DNA of 64,000 nucleotides from an uncultured Collinsella sp. (GCA_900549745.1 URPJ01000001.1:129514-193513), one strand, 5' to 3'. Positions 39,668-48,338 are shown, numbered from the stretch's first letter. Notes: generated from the letters alone by a model not told the origin. Translations and numbers: made by a program.

Positions 39668-40660
39668 ATGACTACTCAGGAACAGGTTAAGGACGTCGTC
39701 TCCCAGGTTTTGGCTGACAAGGCAGACAAGGGCGGCATCAAGCGCGTCGTGTGGATTGGCGCTGGCGGATCCAACGGCGGCAACTATCCTGCCCAGTACT
39801 TTATGGAGCACGAGGCCACGCAGGTCGTGAGCTCCAGCTACACCAGCAACGAGTTCGTGCACGCAACCCCTGCCTACGTCAACGAGAACACCCTGGCCGT
39901 GGTCGTGTCCATGCGCGGCACCAAGGAGACCATCGTCGCCGCCCAGGTCGCCAAGGACCATGGCGCCAGCACCATCGCCATCTATGTCGACGAGTCCGGC
40001 CTTACCGAGGTCTGCGACTACAAGATCCAGTACGATAGCCTGGCCGTCGACGAGTCCTGCATGGGCCGCACCAACTCCGCCGTCGTGACCATGATCGCCA
40101 TGGAGCTTACGCAGCAGACCGAGGGCTATGCCGAGTACGAGACCGCTATGGCCGCGTTCGACTTGGTCGACCCCATCTATCGCAAGGCCGTCGAGTACAC
40201 CCGTCCGCTCGCTGCCAAGTGGGCCGAGCAGAACGCCGACAAGCCCTGCATCAACGTCATGGCCCAGGGCCCGCTCTTTGGTGCCGCCTACGTCTTTAGC
40301 ATCTGCAACGTGCAGGAGATGCTGCAGATCGACTCCTGCACCATCAACACCTGCGACTTCTTCCACGGCCCCTTCGAGATTCTGGACAAGCGCACCTCGC
40401 TGTTCCAGCTCATCAGCGTCGGCCGCAGCCGCTGCAACGACGAGCGCGGCATCCGCTTCGTCAACCAGTACGGTGGCGAGCGCGTCTATCAGCTCGACGC
40501 CAAGGAGCTCGGCCTCAACGACATCAAGGACAGCGTGAGCGAGTACTTCAACCACCTGATCTTTGCCCCGATCCTCAACAACGTGTATATGCGCGCGCTC
40601 TCTGCCGTCACCCACAAGGACTACATGACGCGCCGCTACATGTGGAAGCTGGACTACTAG
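39668..40660 (+). CDS. SIS-domain sugar-phosphate deglycase/isomerase-like protein (module 1)
   Basis: A 330-residue cytoplasmic protein with two SIS halves, like FrlB/GfrF deglycases and AgaS-type isomerases. The first half has VVWIGAGGSNGG near 25 and AVVVSMRGTKETI near 80. The second has INVMAQGPLFGAAY near 198 and FFHGPFEIL near 236. It ends in RRYMWKLDY, shared with the paralogue at 45058. The residue before FHGPFE differs: CDFF here against GEYF in both paralogues. In FrlB/GfrF enzymes this family cleaves 6-phospho-fructosamines to glucose 6-phosphate and an amine. Control by the divergent GntR is likely. GAAAGG precedes the ATG. Confidence 0.85.
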   Translation: MTTQEQVKDVVSQVLADKADKGGIKRVVWIGAGGSNGGNYPAQYFMEHEATQVVSSSYTSNEFVHATPAYVNENTLAVVVSMRGTKETIVAAQVAKDHGASTIAIYVDESGLTEVCDYKIQYDSLAVDESCMGRTNSAVVTMIAMELTQQTEGYAEYETAMAAFDLVDPIYRKAVEYTRPLAAKWAEQNADKPCINVMAQGPLFGAAYVFSICNVQEMLQIDSCTINTCDFFHGPFEILDKRTSLFQLISVGRSRCNDERGIRFVNQYGGERVYQLDAKELGLNDIKDSVSEYFNHLIFAPILNNVYMRALSAVTHKDYMTRRYMWKLDY

Positions 40661-40667
40661 GGGATAT

Positions 40668-40815
40668 TGGTTCCGCCGTTCTACCGAACGGCGGACCGGC
40701 CGACGCTGCGCACCCGGCATTTGGCCAATCTGCCGTTCAATTTCAAAGGCGCGACCAGAAGGTCAGCGCCTTTTCATTTCACGGCACCTTGGCTCAAATG
40801 ACGGGCGCTCGCTGA
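40668..40815. repeat. Structured repeat, family B copy 1 (with terminator-like inner hairpin)
   Basis: Constant parts shared with 49061-49211: a hairpin ccgccgttc/gaacggcgg, then accggccgacgctgc, caatctgccgttcaat, ttcacggcaccttg and gctcgctgac. Between them, the variable arms cccggcatttggc and gctcaaatgacggg pair with each other. The variable inner hairpin aaggcgcgacc/ggtcagcgcctttt (40745-40774) looks like a terminator for the SIS gene. It is followed by a TTGGGGAC-family fragment near 40848-40895. Confidence 0.85.
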
Positions 40816-40930
40816 CATTGCCAAAACGTCGGCGTTGCCGTGGTTGGCACTTGGGGACGTTCCTTTTGTGCCGGCACTTGGGGACACTCCTGGGATTCAT
40901 TTCCTCGTTCGCCGATTTGTGTCTTGAAAA

Positions 40931-40955
40931 ATGTATATAACGACTATAACGTAGT
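40931..40955. promoter_or_regulatory. Candidate operator upstream of the EamA transporter gene
   Basis: The sequence tatataacgactataacgta contains, in reverse, two ACGTTATA half-sites. These match the motif before the PTS operon (42217) and the GntR gene at 48339. It suggests membership of the same regulon. Confidence 0.45.
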
Positions 40956-40991
40956 GTGAAACATATTGGAAACAATACCGAGGAGGCTGCG

Positions 40992-42074
40992 TTGAAGAAA
41001 AGCAATCTGGGCTATGTGCTGGTGCTGATCGCCGCGCTTATGTGGGGCAGCATCGGAATCTTTGTAAACGGCATCTCGGCCATGGGCGTTTCGTCCCAGA
41101 GCATGGCTGCCTTTCGCTTGTTGGTCGGAGCGCTTATCTTGGCGCCGGTCCTGATGTTTATGGGCTGCCGTCCGGGTGAGGGGTCTACCGTGGCTCAGGG
41201 TCCGCTGGCCCTGTTCAAGGCAAGCCCTAAAGAGCTTGTTCCCTGTGCGCTTGTCGGCATCGTCGGTTTGGCCGCCGCCAACACCTGCTATTACGAGTGC
41301 ATGGGCGAGGTGGGCATGTCCACGGCCTCGGTGCTGCTCTACACCTCGCCGGTGTTTGGCGTCATGCTCGGCCGCGTGCTTTATCGCGAGGACGTGACCC
41401 CCAACAAGCTCGTTGCCATTGTCTTTAACATCGTAGGCTGCGTGCTTGCAGTGACCAATGGCGACCTTTCCGGTTTTCATTTTTCGGTTTGGGGCGTCAC
41501 GTCGGGCGTGATTGCAGGCCTTTGTGGTGCGTCGCTCGCGGTGTTTAGCCGAATAGCAACCAAGACGGTCCACCCGCTGGCTGTCACGTTTTGGGGCTTT
41601 GTTTTTGGCGGTGCGGTTATGGCAGCTATCGCGGCTCCGTGGCCGGATGTCGCCGCGGCAATGTCGCCACAGCTGCTGCTGCTGTTCCTTGGCTTTGGAC
41701 TCATCCCCACAGCCGTTGCTTACATCTTATATATGCAGGGTCTGTCCATGGGGCTCGAGACATCGAAAGTTCCCGTCGTAATGTCTTTCGAGACGGTCGT
41801 CACCGTACTGGTGGGCATTGGTGTCTACGCCGAGCCCGCCGGCGCGATTAAAGTCCTGGGCATCGTGCTGGTGCTCGCGTCCATCCTGATTATGAACACC
41901 GACTTCTCCAAGCTGCGCAACAGTGTGTTTGTCGGTCATGTCATTGAGAGCATGACCTTTAAGCCCAACGCGTGGTGGACCGAAAAATCTCAGGACATGG
42001 ATCTGTTTAAGGAACGCACCGGCATTGCGCTGGAACCCACCGTACAGGAAAGCCCCTGGTACTTCGTGCGATAG
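40992..42074 (+). CDS. EamA/DMT-family transporter
   Basis: A protein of about 360 residues with ten hydrophobic helices in two EamA repeats (LIAALMWGSIGIF near 12, AALMWGS-like repeat later, GFGLIPTAVAYILYMQGL near 240). These usually export amino acids or other metabolites. A C-terminal soluble tail of about 55 residues follows the last helix. The TTG at 40992 was chosen because GAGGAGG sits five bases upstream. A GTG at 40956 has no site. It lies between a deglycase and a PTS, so it could export the amino acid released by deglycation, which is inference. Confidence 0.85.
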   Translation: MKKSNLGYVLVLIAALMWGSIGIFVNGISAMGVSSQSMAAFRLLVGALILAPVLMFMGCRPGEGSTVAQGPLALFKASPKELVPCALVGIVGLAAANTCYYECMGEVGMSTASVLLYTSPVFGVMLGRVLYREDVTPNKLVAIVFNIVGCVLAVTNGDLSGFHFSVWGVTSGVIAGLCGASLAVFSRIATKTVHPLAVTFWGFVFGGAVMAAIAAPWPDVAAAMSPQLLLLFLGFGLIPTAVAYILYMQGLSMGLETSKVPVVMSFETVVTVLVGIGVYAEPAGAIKVLGIVLVLASILIMNTDFSKLRNSVFVGHVIESMTFKPNAWWTEKSQDMDLFKERTGIALEPTVQESPWYFVR

Positions 42075-42198
42075 GGGATTGCGCGCAGGGTCTGACCTGG
42101 GGTTATCCAGCTAGCGCCGGCCTACCCAGCCCAACGTTTCGAGTACGTTAAACCCGTCAACGGTCGATTTTCACCCGCGAACGGTCTTTATACTAATT

Positions 42199-42240
42199 AG
42201 CAATATAAGCAACGTATAAGACGTTATAATGACCATAACG
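42199..42240. promoter_or_regulatory. Candidate GntR operators before the mannose-type PTS operon
   Basis: The motif gcaatataagcaacgtataag is followed by agacgttataatgaccataacg (split here by a one-base boundary). CAATATrAG and AGACGTTATA recur together upstream of the GntR gene at 48339, supporting shared control. The region is AT-rich against a GC-rich background and must hold the operon promoter. Confidence 0.55.
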
Positions 42241-42256
42241 AAAAGGAGGAGGCAAG

Positions 42257-43180
42257 ATGAATCAGATCATTCTCGCATCTCATGGCGGCCTGGCCGCAGG
42301 CGCCAAAGACACGCTCGAGATGGTTCTCGGCGACGTGTCGAACGTCCACGTCGTGTCGCTTGCTCGTGACGACAAGGAGCCCATCACCAATAAGGTTGAG
42401 GCTATGATCGCCACGTTCAACGCGGACGACACCGTCTATGTGCTGACCGATATGCTCGGCAGCTCGGTCAACAACAACATGGTCGAGCTTTCCAAGAACG
42501 GCACGAAGTTCACGGTTGTCAGCGGTTTCAACATCCCGTTGGCGCTCACGCTTGCTATGAGCCCCGCCCCCGTCAAGGGCGCCGAGCTCGCGGCCCTCAT
42601 CAATGAGGCCCGCACCGGTCTGACCAACCCCAACGCACCGGTCGAGGCCGCCGCGGCTCCCGCCAAGAAGGCCAAGGCGTCCCGTCACAGCTCCGGTCCC
42701 GCCAAGATCGTCCTCGCACGTCTTGACTACCGTCTGCTGCACGGCCAGGTCGTCTTTACTTGGACCACCAAGGTTCAGGCCGAGCGCATCATCGTCGTCG
42801 ACAATGCCGCCGCCAACGATGACATCAAGAAGGGCGCTCTTAAGCTGGCCAAGCCCCAGGGCGTGCGCCTGAACGTCTTCACTGTCGAGCGTGCCCTCGC
42901 CAAGATGGACAAGCTCAACACCCTCGGCGAGCGCGTCATGTTCGTCTTTGGCAACACGGCCGAGATGCTACAGTTCTGCCAGGGCTACAAGCTCGACGCC
43001 ATCAACCTGGGCGCCACCGCCAACCACGACGGTGCCGATCAGGTCGGCGGCAAGGACAGCTCCGTCTTCTTCGACGCCGCCCAGAAGGCCGACGTCAACC
43101 AGCTGCTCGACATGGGCATCAAGCTCTATGTCCAGCAGACCCCTACGTATCAGAGCGTCGACATCGACGCCAAGCTGTAA
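42257..43180 (+). CDS. PTS mannose/fructose/sorbose-family fused EIIA-EIIB
   Basis: A 307-residue cytoplasmic phosphocarrier. The EIIA domain (1-125) has the phospho-His in ILASHGGLAAG near residue 9 and TDMLGSSVNN near 72. An Ala/Lys/Pro-rich linker (about 128-150) follows. The EIIB domain (152-307) has LARLDYRLLHGQV with its phospho-His near 165, and INLGATANHDG. IIA and IIB are separate genes in the similar system at the right end of the window. AAAGGAGGAGG precedes the ATG. It is the first gene of the IIAB-IIC-IID-SIS operon. Confidence 0.94.
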   Translation: MNQIILASHGGLAAGAKDTLEMVLGDVSNVHVVSLARDDKEPITNKVEAMIATFNADDTVYVLTDMLGSSVNNNMVELSKNGTKFTVVSGFNIPLALTLAMSPAPVKGAELAALINEARTGLTNPNAPVEAAAAPAKKAKASRHSSGPAKIVLARLDYRLLHGQVVFTWTTKVQAERIIVVDNAAANDDIKKGALKLAKPQGVRLNVFTVERALAKMDKLNTLGERVMFVFGNTAEMLQFCQGYKLDAINLGATANHDGADQVGGKDSSVFFDAAQKADVNQLLDMGIKLYVQQTPTYQSVDIDAKL

Positions 43181-43216
43181 TCAACCAGGCTTTTGCCTGA
43201 CTGAAAGGAGAAGGGT

Positions 43217-44011
43217 ATGAATACGTTCATCAGTGCGGTGCTCGTCGGCCTCGTCGGCGTGTTCTGCATGTGGGACTCCCGCCTGCTCGGTCGTCTTAAC
43301 TTCGAGCAGCCCCTCGTTGGCGCTACGCTCGTCGGTCTGCTGCTGGGCGATGTGCCCACCGGCCTTGCCGTCGGTGCCGCCGTCGAGCTCGTGTCCATGG
43401 GCCTGGTGCAGGTCGGCGCCGCCGTTCCGCCCGATATGGTCCTGGGCGGCATCGTGGCCGCTGCCTTTGCGTGCCTGACCGATGCTTCCGCCGAGACCGC
43501 CATGACGATCGCCATCCCGGTCGCCGTCCTGGGTCAGCTCCTCGGCATCGTGTTCCGTTCCATCATCGCCGCCCTCACCCATGTGGCAGATAGCGCGATC
43601 GATAACGGAAAGTTCAAGACCGCTTACCGTATGCACATCTGCGCCGGCTCCGGTCTGTACGCCGTCATGTACTTCCTGCCGATCTTCCTCGCCGTCTTTG
43701 TTGGCACCGACCTGGTTCAGGCCATCGTCAACATGGTTCCCGAGTGGCTGTCCACTGGTCTTAACGTTTCGACCAAGATCATGACCGCCTACGGCTTGGC
43801 CCTGCTGCTCACCATGATGATCAAGAAGGGTATGACTCCGTTCCTGTTCATCGGTTTCCTGCTCGCCGCTTACCTCAACCTGTCCGTCATCGCGGTCGCT
43901 CTGATCGGTGTGTGCCTGGCTGTCGTCTTCATGGGCTTCAAGTTCAACGGTTCCCATGCAGCTGCCGGTGTCGATTCCGACTACGATCCGCTCGAAGACG
44001 ACGAAGACTAA
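43217..44011 (+). CDS. PTS mannose-family EIIC permease
   Basis: A 264-residue integral membrane protein with about eight hydrophobic segments. FEQPLVGATLVGLLLGDVPTGLAVGAAVELVSMG (only part quoted by position, about 30-62) is the strongly conserved IIC entry region, followed by GAAVPPDMVLGGI. With IID it forms the sugar channel. The C-terminus is acidic (DYDPLEDDED). GAAAGGAGAAGG precedes the ATG, 36 bases after the IIAB stop. The transported compound is inferred only from neighbours. Confidence 0.93.
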   Translation: MNTFISAVLVGLVGVFCMWDSRLLGRLNFEQPLVGATLVGLLLGDVPTGLAVGAAVELVSMGLVQVGAAVPPDMVLGGIVAAAFACLTDASAETAMTIAIPVAVLGQLLGIVFRSIIAALTHVADSAIDNGKFKTAYRMHICAGSGLYAVMYFLPIFLAVFVGTDLVQAIVNMVPEWLSTGLNVSTKIMTAYGLALLLTMMIKKGMTPFLFIGFLLAAYLNLSVIAVALIGVCLAVVFMGFKFNGSHAAAGVDSDYDPLEDDED

Positions 44012-44024
44012 GGAGGAACACACT

Positions 44025-44858
44025 ATGGCAACCGCAACCAAGGACGTGTCCCTGAACAAGAAGGTCAGCCAGTTCTTCTGGCGCTCCTGGGCCATCCAGG
44101 CCTCTTGGAACTACGAGCGTCAGATGAACATGGGCTTCCTCTACGGCATGGTTCCCACGCTCGACCGCCTCTATCCGGATGAGTCCGACCCCAAGCAGCT
44201 CGCTGCTAAGAAAGAGGCCTACCACCGTCACATGGCGTTCTACAACTGCACCCCGCAGACGAGCGCCTTCATCCTGGGCCTCTCCGCTTCCATGGAGGAG
44301 GAGTACGCCAAGGATCCCGAGAACTTCGACCCCGATTCGATCAACGCGGTCAAGACCTCCCTCATGGGCCCGCTTTCCGGTATCGGTGACTCCTTCTTCC
44401 AGGGCACCATCCGCGTCATCGCCTTTGGTCTGGGCGTTCAGCTGGCTCAGCAGGGCTCCATCATGGGCCCGATCCTGGCCATGCTCATCTCCATCGTCCC
44501 CTCCGTGCTGATCACTTGGTTCGCTGCCAAGATGGGTTATCAGGGCGGCCACCAGTACCTGAGCAAGCTCCAGGGCGGCGACCTCATGGAGAAGCTCATG
44601 TATGTCTGCGGCATCGTGGGTCTTATGTCCGTGGGCGGCATGATCGCCACGCTGATCGGCGCCACCACCCCGCTGCAGTTCGCTGAGGGCACCGTCGTTA
44701 TCCAGGACATCCTGGACGGCATGATGCCCCAGATGATCTCCCTTGGCCTCACCGGCCTTATGTACTGGCTCATCAAGAAGAACGTCAACACCGGTTGGCT
44801 TCTCGTGATCGCCATCGTGGGCGGCATCGCCCTCTCCGCGGCCGGCATCCTGGCCTAG
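44025..44858 (+). CDS. PTS mannose-family EIID component
   Basis: A 277-residue membrane component. The N-terminal amphipathic region (FFWRSWAIQASWNYERQMN near 18-36) and PLSGIGDSFFQGTIR near 115-130 are IID signatures. Two or three hydrophobic helices lie in the C-terminal part, including the final WLLVIAIVGGIALSAAGIL. AAGGAGG overlaps the end of IIC, and the start at 44025 is clear. Upstream in-frame starts inside IIC are rejected. Confidence 0.93.
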   Translation: MATATKDVSLNKKVSQFFWRSWAIQASWNYERQMNMGFLYGMVPTLDRLYPDESDPKQLAAKKEAYHRHMAFYNCTPQTSAFILGLSASMEEEYAKDPENFDPDSINAVKTSLMGPLSGIGDSFFQGTIRVIAFGLGVQLAQQGSIMGPILAMLISIVPSVLITWFAAKMGYQGGHQYLSKLQGGDLMEKLMYVCGIVGLMSVGGMIATLIGATTPLQFAEGTVVIQDILDGMMPQMISLGLTGLMYWLIKKNVNTGWLLVIAIVGGIALSAAGILA

Positions 44859-44889
44859 TCGCGACCAAGCGTCTAACCGCTTTCCCCCG

Positions 44890-44968
44890 GGGGCCTGCCT
44901 GGCATCCCATACCCCAGGCAGGCTTCCATCCCCAAAATGCGACAATGGGACAGTCCCTTTGTCGCATC
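44890..44968. other. Two hairpins between EIID and the SIS gene
   Basis: Stem gcctgcctgg/ccaggcaggc (44893-44902 with 44914-44923) lacks a T-run. A second stem, atgcgacaa/ttgtcgcat, surrounds gggacagtccc (about 44937-44967). These may be processing or partial termination signals that lower expression of the downstream gene relative to the transporter. No AT-rich promoter is seen before 45058. Confidence 0.5.
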
Positions 44969-45057
44969 CTCAACGGGCCGGCGACTCGGTCCAAATCACG
45001 GTAACCCTGCGAGCGCCCGGCAATGTGGCGCCGCAAAAATCGAAAGGAATGTGTCAG

Positions 45058-46041
45058 ATGTACGAGATCGACCTTAACCTCCCTAAGCAGATCGTCGCTG
45101 ACGTCCTGTCCAACCACGAGATCCACAGTGTCGCCTTCGTCGGCTGCGGTGCTTCCATGTCCGACCTGTACCCCGCCAAGTACTTCCTGGCCAACAACAC
45201 GGACAAACTGAACGTTCAGATCTTCACCGCTAACGAGTTCAACTACGACACGCCTTCCTGGGTCAACGAGCACACCTTCGTGATCACCTGCTCCCTCGGT
45301 GGCTCCACGCCCGAGACCGTCGAGGCCAACAAGACCGCCAAGAAGCACAACTGCCCGGTCGTCTCCCTCACCAACAAGGCTGGCTCCGCTCTGACCGTCG
45401 ACGCCGACCACGTCATCGTCCACGGCTTCCACGCCAACTATGCCGCCAAGGCCGAGAAGCCTGGCTACGCCATCGCTCTCGCTCTCGAGATCCTTCAGCA
45501 GACCGAGGGCTATGATCACTACGAGGATATGATCACCGGCCTCACCAACATCTTCGACCTGTGCGAGAACGCCGCTCAGCACTGCACGAAGCTTGCCAAG
45601 AAGTTCGCTGAGGACTTCAAGGACGACAAGATGATCTACTTCATGGCTTCCGGTGCCTCCGAGAAGATGGCCTACTCTCACGCCGCCTTCCTGTTCACCG
45701 AGATGCAGTGGATCGACGCCGCCGCCTACAACACCGGCGAGTACTTCCACGGCCCGTTCGAGGTTTCCACCGAGGGTAAGCCCTACGTCTTCTTCATGTC
45801 CGATGGTGCTACCCGTCCGATGGACGCCCGCGCCCTCACCTTCCTTGAGCGCATGGGCGCCAAGGTCGCTCTGATCGACTCCAAGGACTACGGTCTGGCC
45901 GACGCCGTGCCGGCGAGCGTCATCACCTACTTCAACCCGCTGCTGCACCTCGCCGTTATGCGCGAGTACGGCAACCAGATCGCCGAGGCCCGTCAGCACC
46001 CGCTGACCATGCGTCGCTACATGTGGAAGCTTTCCTACTAA
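45058..46041 (+). CDS. SIS-domain sugar-phosphate deglycase-like protein of the PTS operon
   Basis: A 327-residue FrlB/GfrF-like protein. It shows VAFVGCGASMSDLYPAKYF near 25, ITCSLGGSTPETVEAN near 80, FMASGASEKMAY near 193 and GEYFHGPFEV near 228, ending RRYMWKLSY. Its place after a complete mannose-type PTS matches the known glucoselysine/fructoselysine PTS-plus-deglycase arrangement. The expected reaction is cleavage of the imported 6-phosphate to glucose 6-phosphate and an amino compound. AAAGGA is about nine bases before the ATG. A strong terminator follows. Confidence 0.86.
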   Translation: MYEIDLNLPKQIVADVLSNHEIHSVAFVGCGASMSDLYPAKYFLANNTDKLNVQIFTANEFNYDTPSWVNEHTFVITCSLGGSTPETVEANKTAKKHNCPVVSLTNKAGSALTVDADHVIVHGFHANYAAKAEKPGYAIALALEILQQTEGYDHYEDMITGLTNIFDLCENAAQHCTKLAKKFAEDFKDDKMIYFMASGASEKMAYSHAAFLFTEMQWIDAAAYNTGEYFHGPFEVSTEGKPYVFFMSDGATRPMDARALTFLERMGAKVALIDSKDYGLADAVPASVITYFNPLLHLAVMREYGNQIAEARQHPLTMRRYMWKLSY

Positions 46042-46072
46042 TCACAAGTAAGTAAACCTTACGGGTTGATTG

Positions 46073-46107
46073 AAAGGGGATGGGGTTTACGCCCCGTCCC
46101 CTTTTTT
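46073..46107 (+). terminator. Terminator of the PTS-SIS operon
   Basis: Stem aaggggatggggt with gccccgtcccctt, small loop, then tttttt. It lies 32 bases after the SIS stop. Confidence 0.88.
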
Positions 46108-46127
46108 GCTCTTGAGAGGAGATGCGT

Positions 46128-46757
46128 ATGATCAAGGCAGTGCTGTTTGATATGGATGGCGTGCTGGTCGATACCGAGTGGTTCTACAACCGCCGCCGCG
46201 TGGCGTTTATGGAGGAGAAGGGCTTCCACTTTGACGAGATCCCCGATCTTTCGGGGTCTAACGAGCCGGCCATTTGGCAGGCGCTGGTGCCCGACGATGT
46301 TGAGTTGCGCGAGCGCCTGCGCGTGGAGTACAAGCAGGTCTACAGCCCGGTCCATCCCGTTCCGTATGCCGAGCTGCTCAACGAGCAGACAGAGCCGGTG
46401 ATGCGCGAACTGCACGAGCGCGGCGTGAAGTGTGCCATCGCGAGCTCGTCCTATCGCGAGCTGATTGACGAGCTGGTGGACATCGCCGGTATTGCCGACG
46501 TGTTGGACTACACCATCAGCGGCCACGAGTGCAGCGCGTTTAAGCCCGATCCCGAAATCTACCTGCGCGCCATGGAAGCGCTGGGTGTGGAGCCGGCCGA
46601 GTGCCTGGTCATCGAGGACTCGCCTTTGGGCATCGAGGCCGGCAAGCGTTCCGGCGCCCGCGTCCTGGCACTGCGTCCGCACGAGGGCGTCAACCTCGAT
46701 CAATCGCGAGCCGATGCCGTTATTGATAATCTGACCGACATTTTGGCCGCTTTGTAG
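46128..46757 (+). CDS. HAD-family phosphatase/phosphomutase (beta-phosphoglucomutase-like)
   Basis: A 209-residue HAD subfamily IA enzyme. Motif I is FDMDGVLVDTEW near 7-18, motif II is IASSSYRE near 107, motif III Lys is in SAFKPDPEIYL near 140, and motif IV is VIEDSPLGIEAGKRSG near 163. The cap domain lies between motifs I and II. It may recycle sugar phosphates linked to the upstream operon, although a terminator separates them. The ATG at 46128 has GAGGAG six bases upstream. An ATG at 46122 overlaps that site. Confidence 0.88.
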   Translation: MIKAVLFDMDGVLVDTEWFYNRRRVAFMEEKGFHFDEIPDLSGSNEPAIWQALVPDDVELRERLRVEYKQVYSPVHPVPYAELLNEQTEPVMRELHERGVKCAIASSSYRELIDELVDIAGIADVLDYTISGHECSAFKPDPEIYLRAMEALGVEPAECLVIEDSPLGIEAGKRSGARVLALRPHEGVNLDQSRADAVIDNLTDILAAL

Positions 46758-46854
46758 TGTCAATCCGCCGCGAGAAGCACGGGTTCAAACGTTTTTTGCG
46801 GTGGACTGGCTCAATTTGGTTTCGATTTTGATCCGTTTGGCTTCGATTCGGACT

Positions 46855-46973
46855 AAGTGAGTAGACTTTTTGGCGCAGGCCGAGCACAATGCATATCTTC
46901 CTTTGTAAAACCGCAGGTCACAGGGGTGGCGGTTTTGGGTGTGCTCGGCAGATCGTAAAAAGTCTACTCACTT
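46855..46973. repeat. Nested three-level inverted repeat
   Basis: Outer arms aagtgagtagacttttt (46855-46871) pair perfectly with 46957-46973. Middle arms gccgagcac (46879-46887) pair with gtgctcggc (46941-46949). Inner arms aaaaccgc (46907-46914) pair with gcggtttt (46929-46936). The gap 46758-47112 shows no gene. The outer arm core GTAGAcTTTTT resembles the hairpin family at 54446 and 58707. Confidence 0.8.
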
Positions 46974-47112
46974 GGAATTTTGCCCTTTGGTCGTGGGGGT
47001 TGCTGGTCCCGTTTTGGTTGTCGAGGGAGGTTGAATTGAAGCGCCCCCGCACGCTCCATGCTACAATCGCGGGCATGCCCCACAACCACATCTGCCTTCG
47101 AAAGGAGCCTAC

Positions 47113-48120
47113 GTGGCGAACGCCATCGATCAGCTCACGGACCGCGTGCTCATGCTCGGCCGCCTCACCATCGTCCGCCGTGCCATTACTGCCGTGGCGG
47201 TCACAATTTCTGCCGTCCTCCAGACATTCCTGATCCAGGCGTTCATTCAGCCCGCCGACCTGCTTCCGAGCGGCCTCACCGGCGTTGCGGTCCTGCTCGA
47301 TCGCGTTACCTCGCTGGGCGGCGTTCACATCGACATTTCGCTCGGTATGCTCGCGCTCAACATCCCCGTGGCGCTCCTATGCTGGAGCGGCATTAGCAAG
47401 CGCTTCGTCATCTTCTCGATGATGCAGGTCGTGCTCTCGTCGCTGTTCCTCAACGTCTTTCACTTCGCTCCATTTTTGGGCGACAAGATCATGCTCATCA
47501 TTTTTGGCGGCGTGGTCTCGGGTCTGGGCGCTGCCATCGCACTTAAATCCGGCGCATCCACCGGCGGCACCGACTTTATCGCGCTGTGGGTTTCCAACCA
47601 CACGGGCAAGACCATCTGGGGCGTCATCTTTGGTTTCAACTGCTTTATCCTGGCGATCTTTGGCTTTATGTTTGGCTGGGACAAGGCGGCGTATTCCATC
47701 GTGTTCCAGTTTATTTCGACCAAGACCATCGACAGTTTCTATCGTCGCTACGATCGTGTGACGCTGCAGATTACGACGCGCAAGGCAGACGAGGTCATGA
47801 CTGCCTACGTAAACCATTTTCAGCACGGCATTAGCTGCGCCGAGGTCGTCGGCGGATACAGCCGCGAAAAGATGTACCTGCTGAACACCGTTGTTTCGAC
47901 CTACGAGAGCCAGGACATTATCAAGTTGGTGTGCGACGTTGATCCCGGCGCCGTGATCAACGTGTTCCACACGCTCAACTTTGTGGGCGGCTGGTGGGGC
48001 GGTCATGTCGACGAGCCCATGCCCACGGCCGTTCCCGATCCCGACAAGCCCGCACGCATGGCCAGCAGGCAGGCGCGCCTCAGCGAACAGGACAGCCTGC
48101 AGCAGGACGACGGCAAGTAG
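47113..48120 (+). CDS. YitT-family membrane protein with DUF2179 domain
   Basis: A 335-residue protein. Five or six hydrophobic segments occupy about 20-215, including the family blocks LLPSGLTGVAVLLDR near 50 and LKSGASTGGTDFIAL near 145. A C-terminal cytoplasmic DUF2179 (about 225-290, ITTRKADEVMTAYVN and ISCAEVVGGYSREKMYLL) follows. The function of YitT proteins is not established and transport is suspected. The GTG start at 47113 is supported by GAAAGGAG seven bases upstream. Confidence 0.88.
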   Translation: MANAIDQLTDRVLMLGRLTIVRRAITAVAVTISAVLQTFLIQAFIQPADLLPSGLTGVAVLLDRVTSLGGVHIDISLGMLALNIPVALLCWSGISKRFVIFSMMQVVLSSLFLNVFHFAPFLGDKIMLIIFGGVVSGLGAAIALKSGASTGGTDFIALWVSNHTGKTIWGVIFGFNCFILAIFGFMFGWDKAAYSIVFQFISTKTIDSFYRRYDRVTLQITTRKADEVMTAYVNHFQHGISCAEVVGGYSREKMYLLNTVVSTYESQDIIKLVCDVDPGAVINVFHTLNFVGGWWGGHVDEPMPTAVPDPDKPARMASRQARLSEQDSLQQDDGK

Positions 48121-48160
48121 GGTATTGGCATTTTGCCGGTCCTGCGCAACCCATCCGAAC

Positions 48161-48247
48161 GAGCCCCCCGAAAGCCCCGTTGCTTTCGAGGGCTCTCGTT
48201 TGCCCAGATAAAACCTACCAAAATGAAGCTGTCGCTTTTTGGTAGGG
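48161..48247. repeat. Variable hairpin plus repeat family E (reverse orientation)
   Basis: A two-part stem (gagccc with gggctc, gaaagc with gctttc, 48161-48198) probably ends the yitT transcript. It is directly joined to gcccagataaaacctacc and aaatgaagctgtcgctttttggtagg, which is the reverse of the element at 57757-57798. In both copies the constant segment abuts a hairpin of unrelated sequence. Confidence 0.75.
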
Positions 48248-48263
48248 AGGGTGTATCGTTTTA

Positions 48264-48308
48264 TCAATATGAGGTAACATGAAACTAGACGTTATATACG
48301 TATTAGAA
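48264..48308. promoter_or_regulatory. Candidate promoter/operators of the second GntR gene
   Basis: The motifs tcaatatgaggtaac (about 48264-48278) and agacgttatatacgta (48287-48302) repeat the pair found before the mannose-type PTS operon. AT-rich sequence continues to the start codon. Autoregulation is likely. Confidence 0.5.
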
Positions 48309-48338
48309 ATTTAGCTATTTTGATAAGAGTGATCAGAT

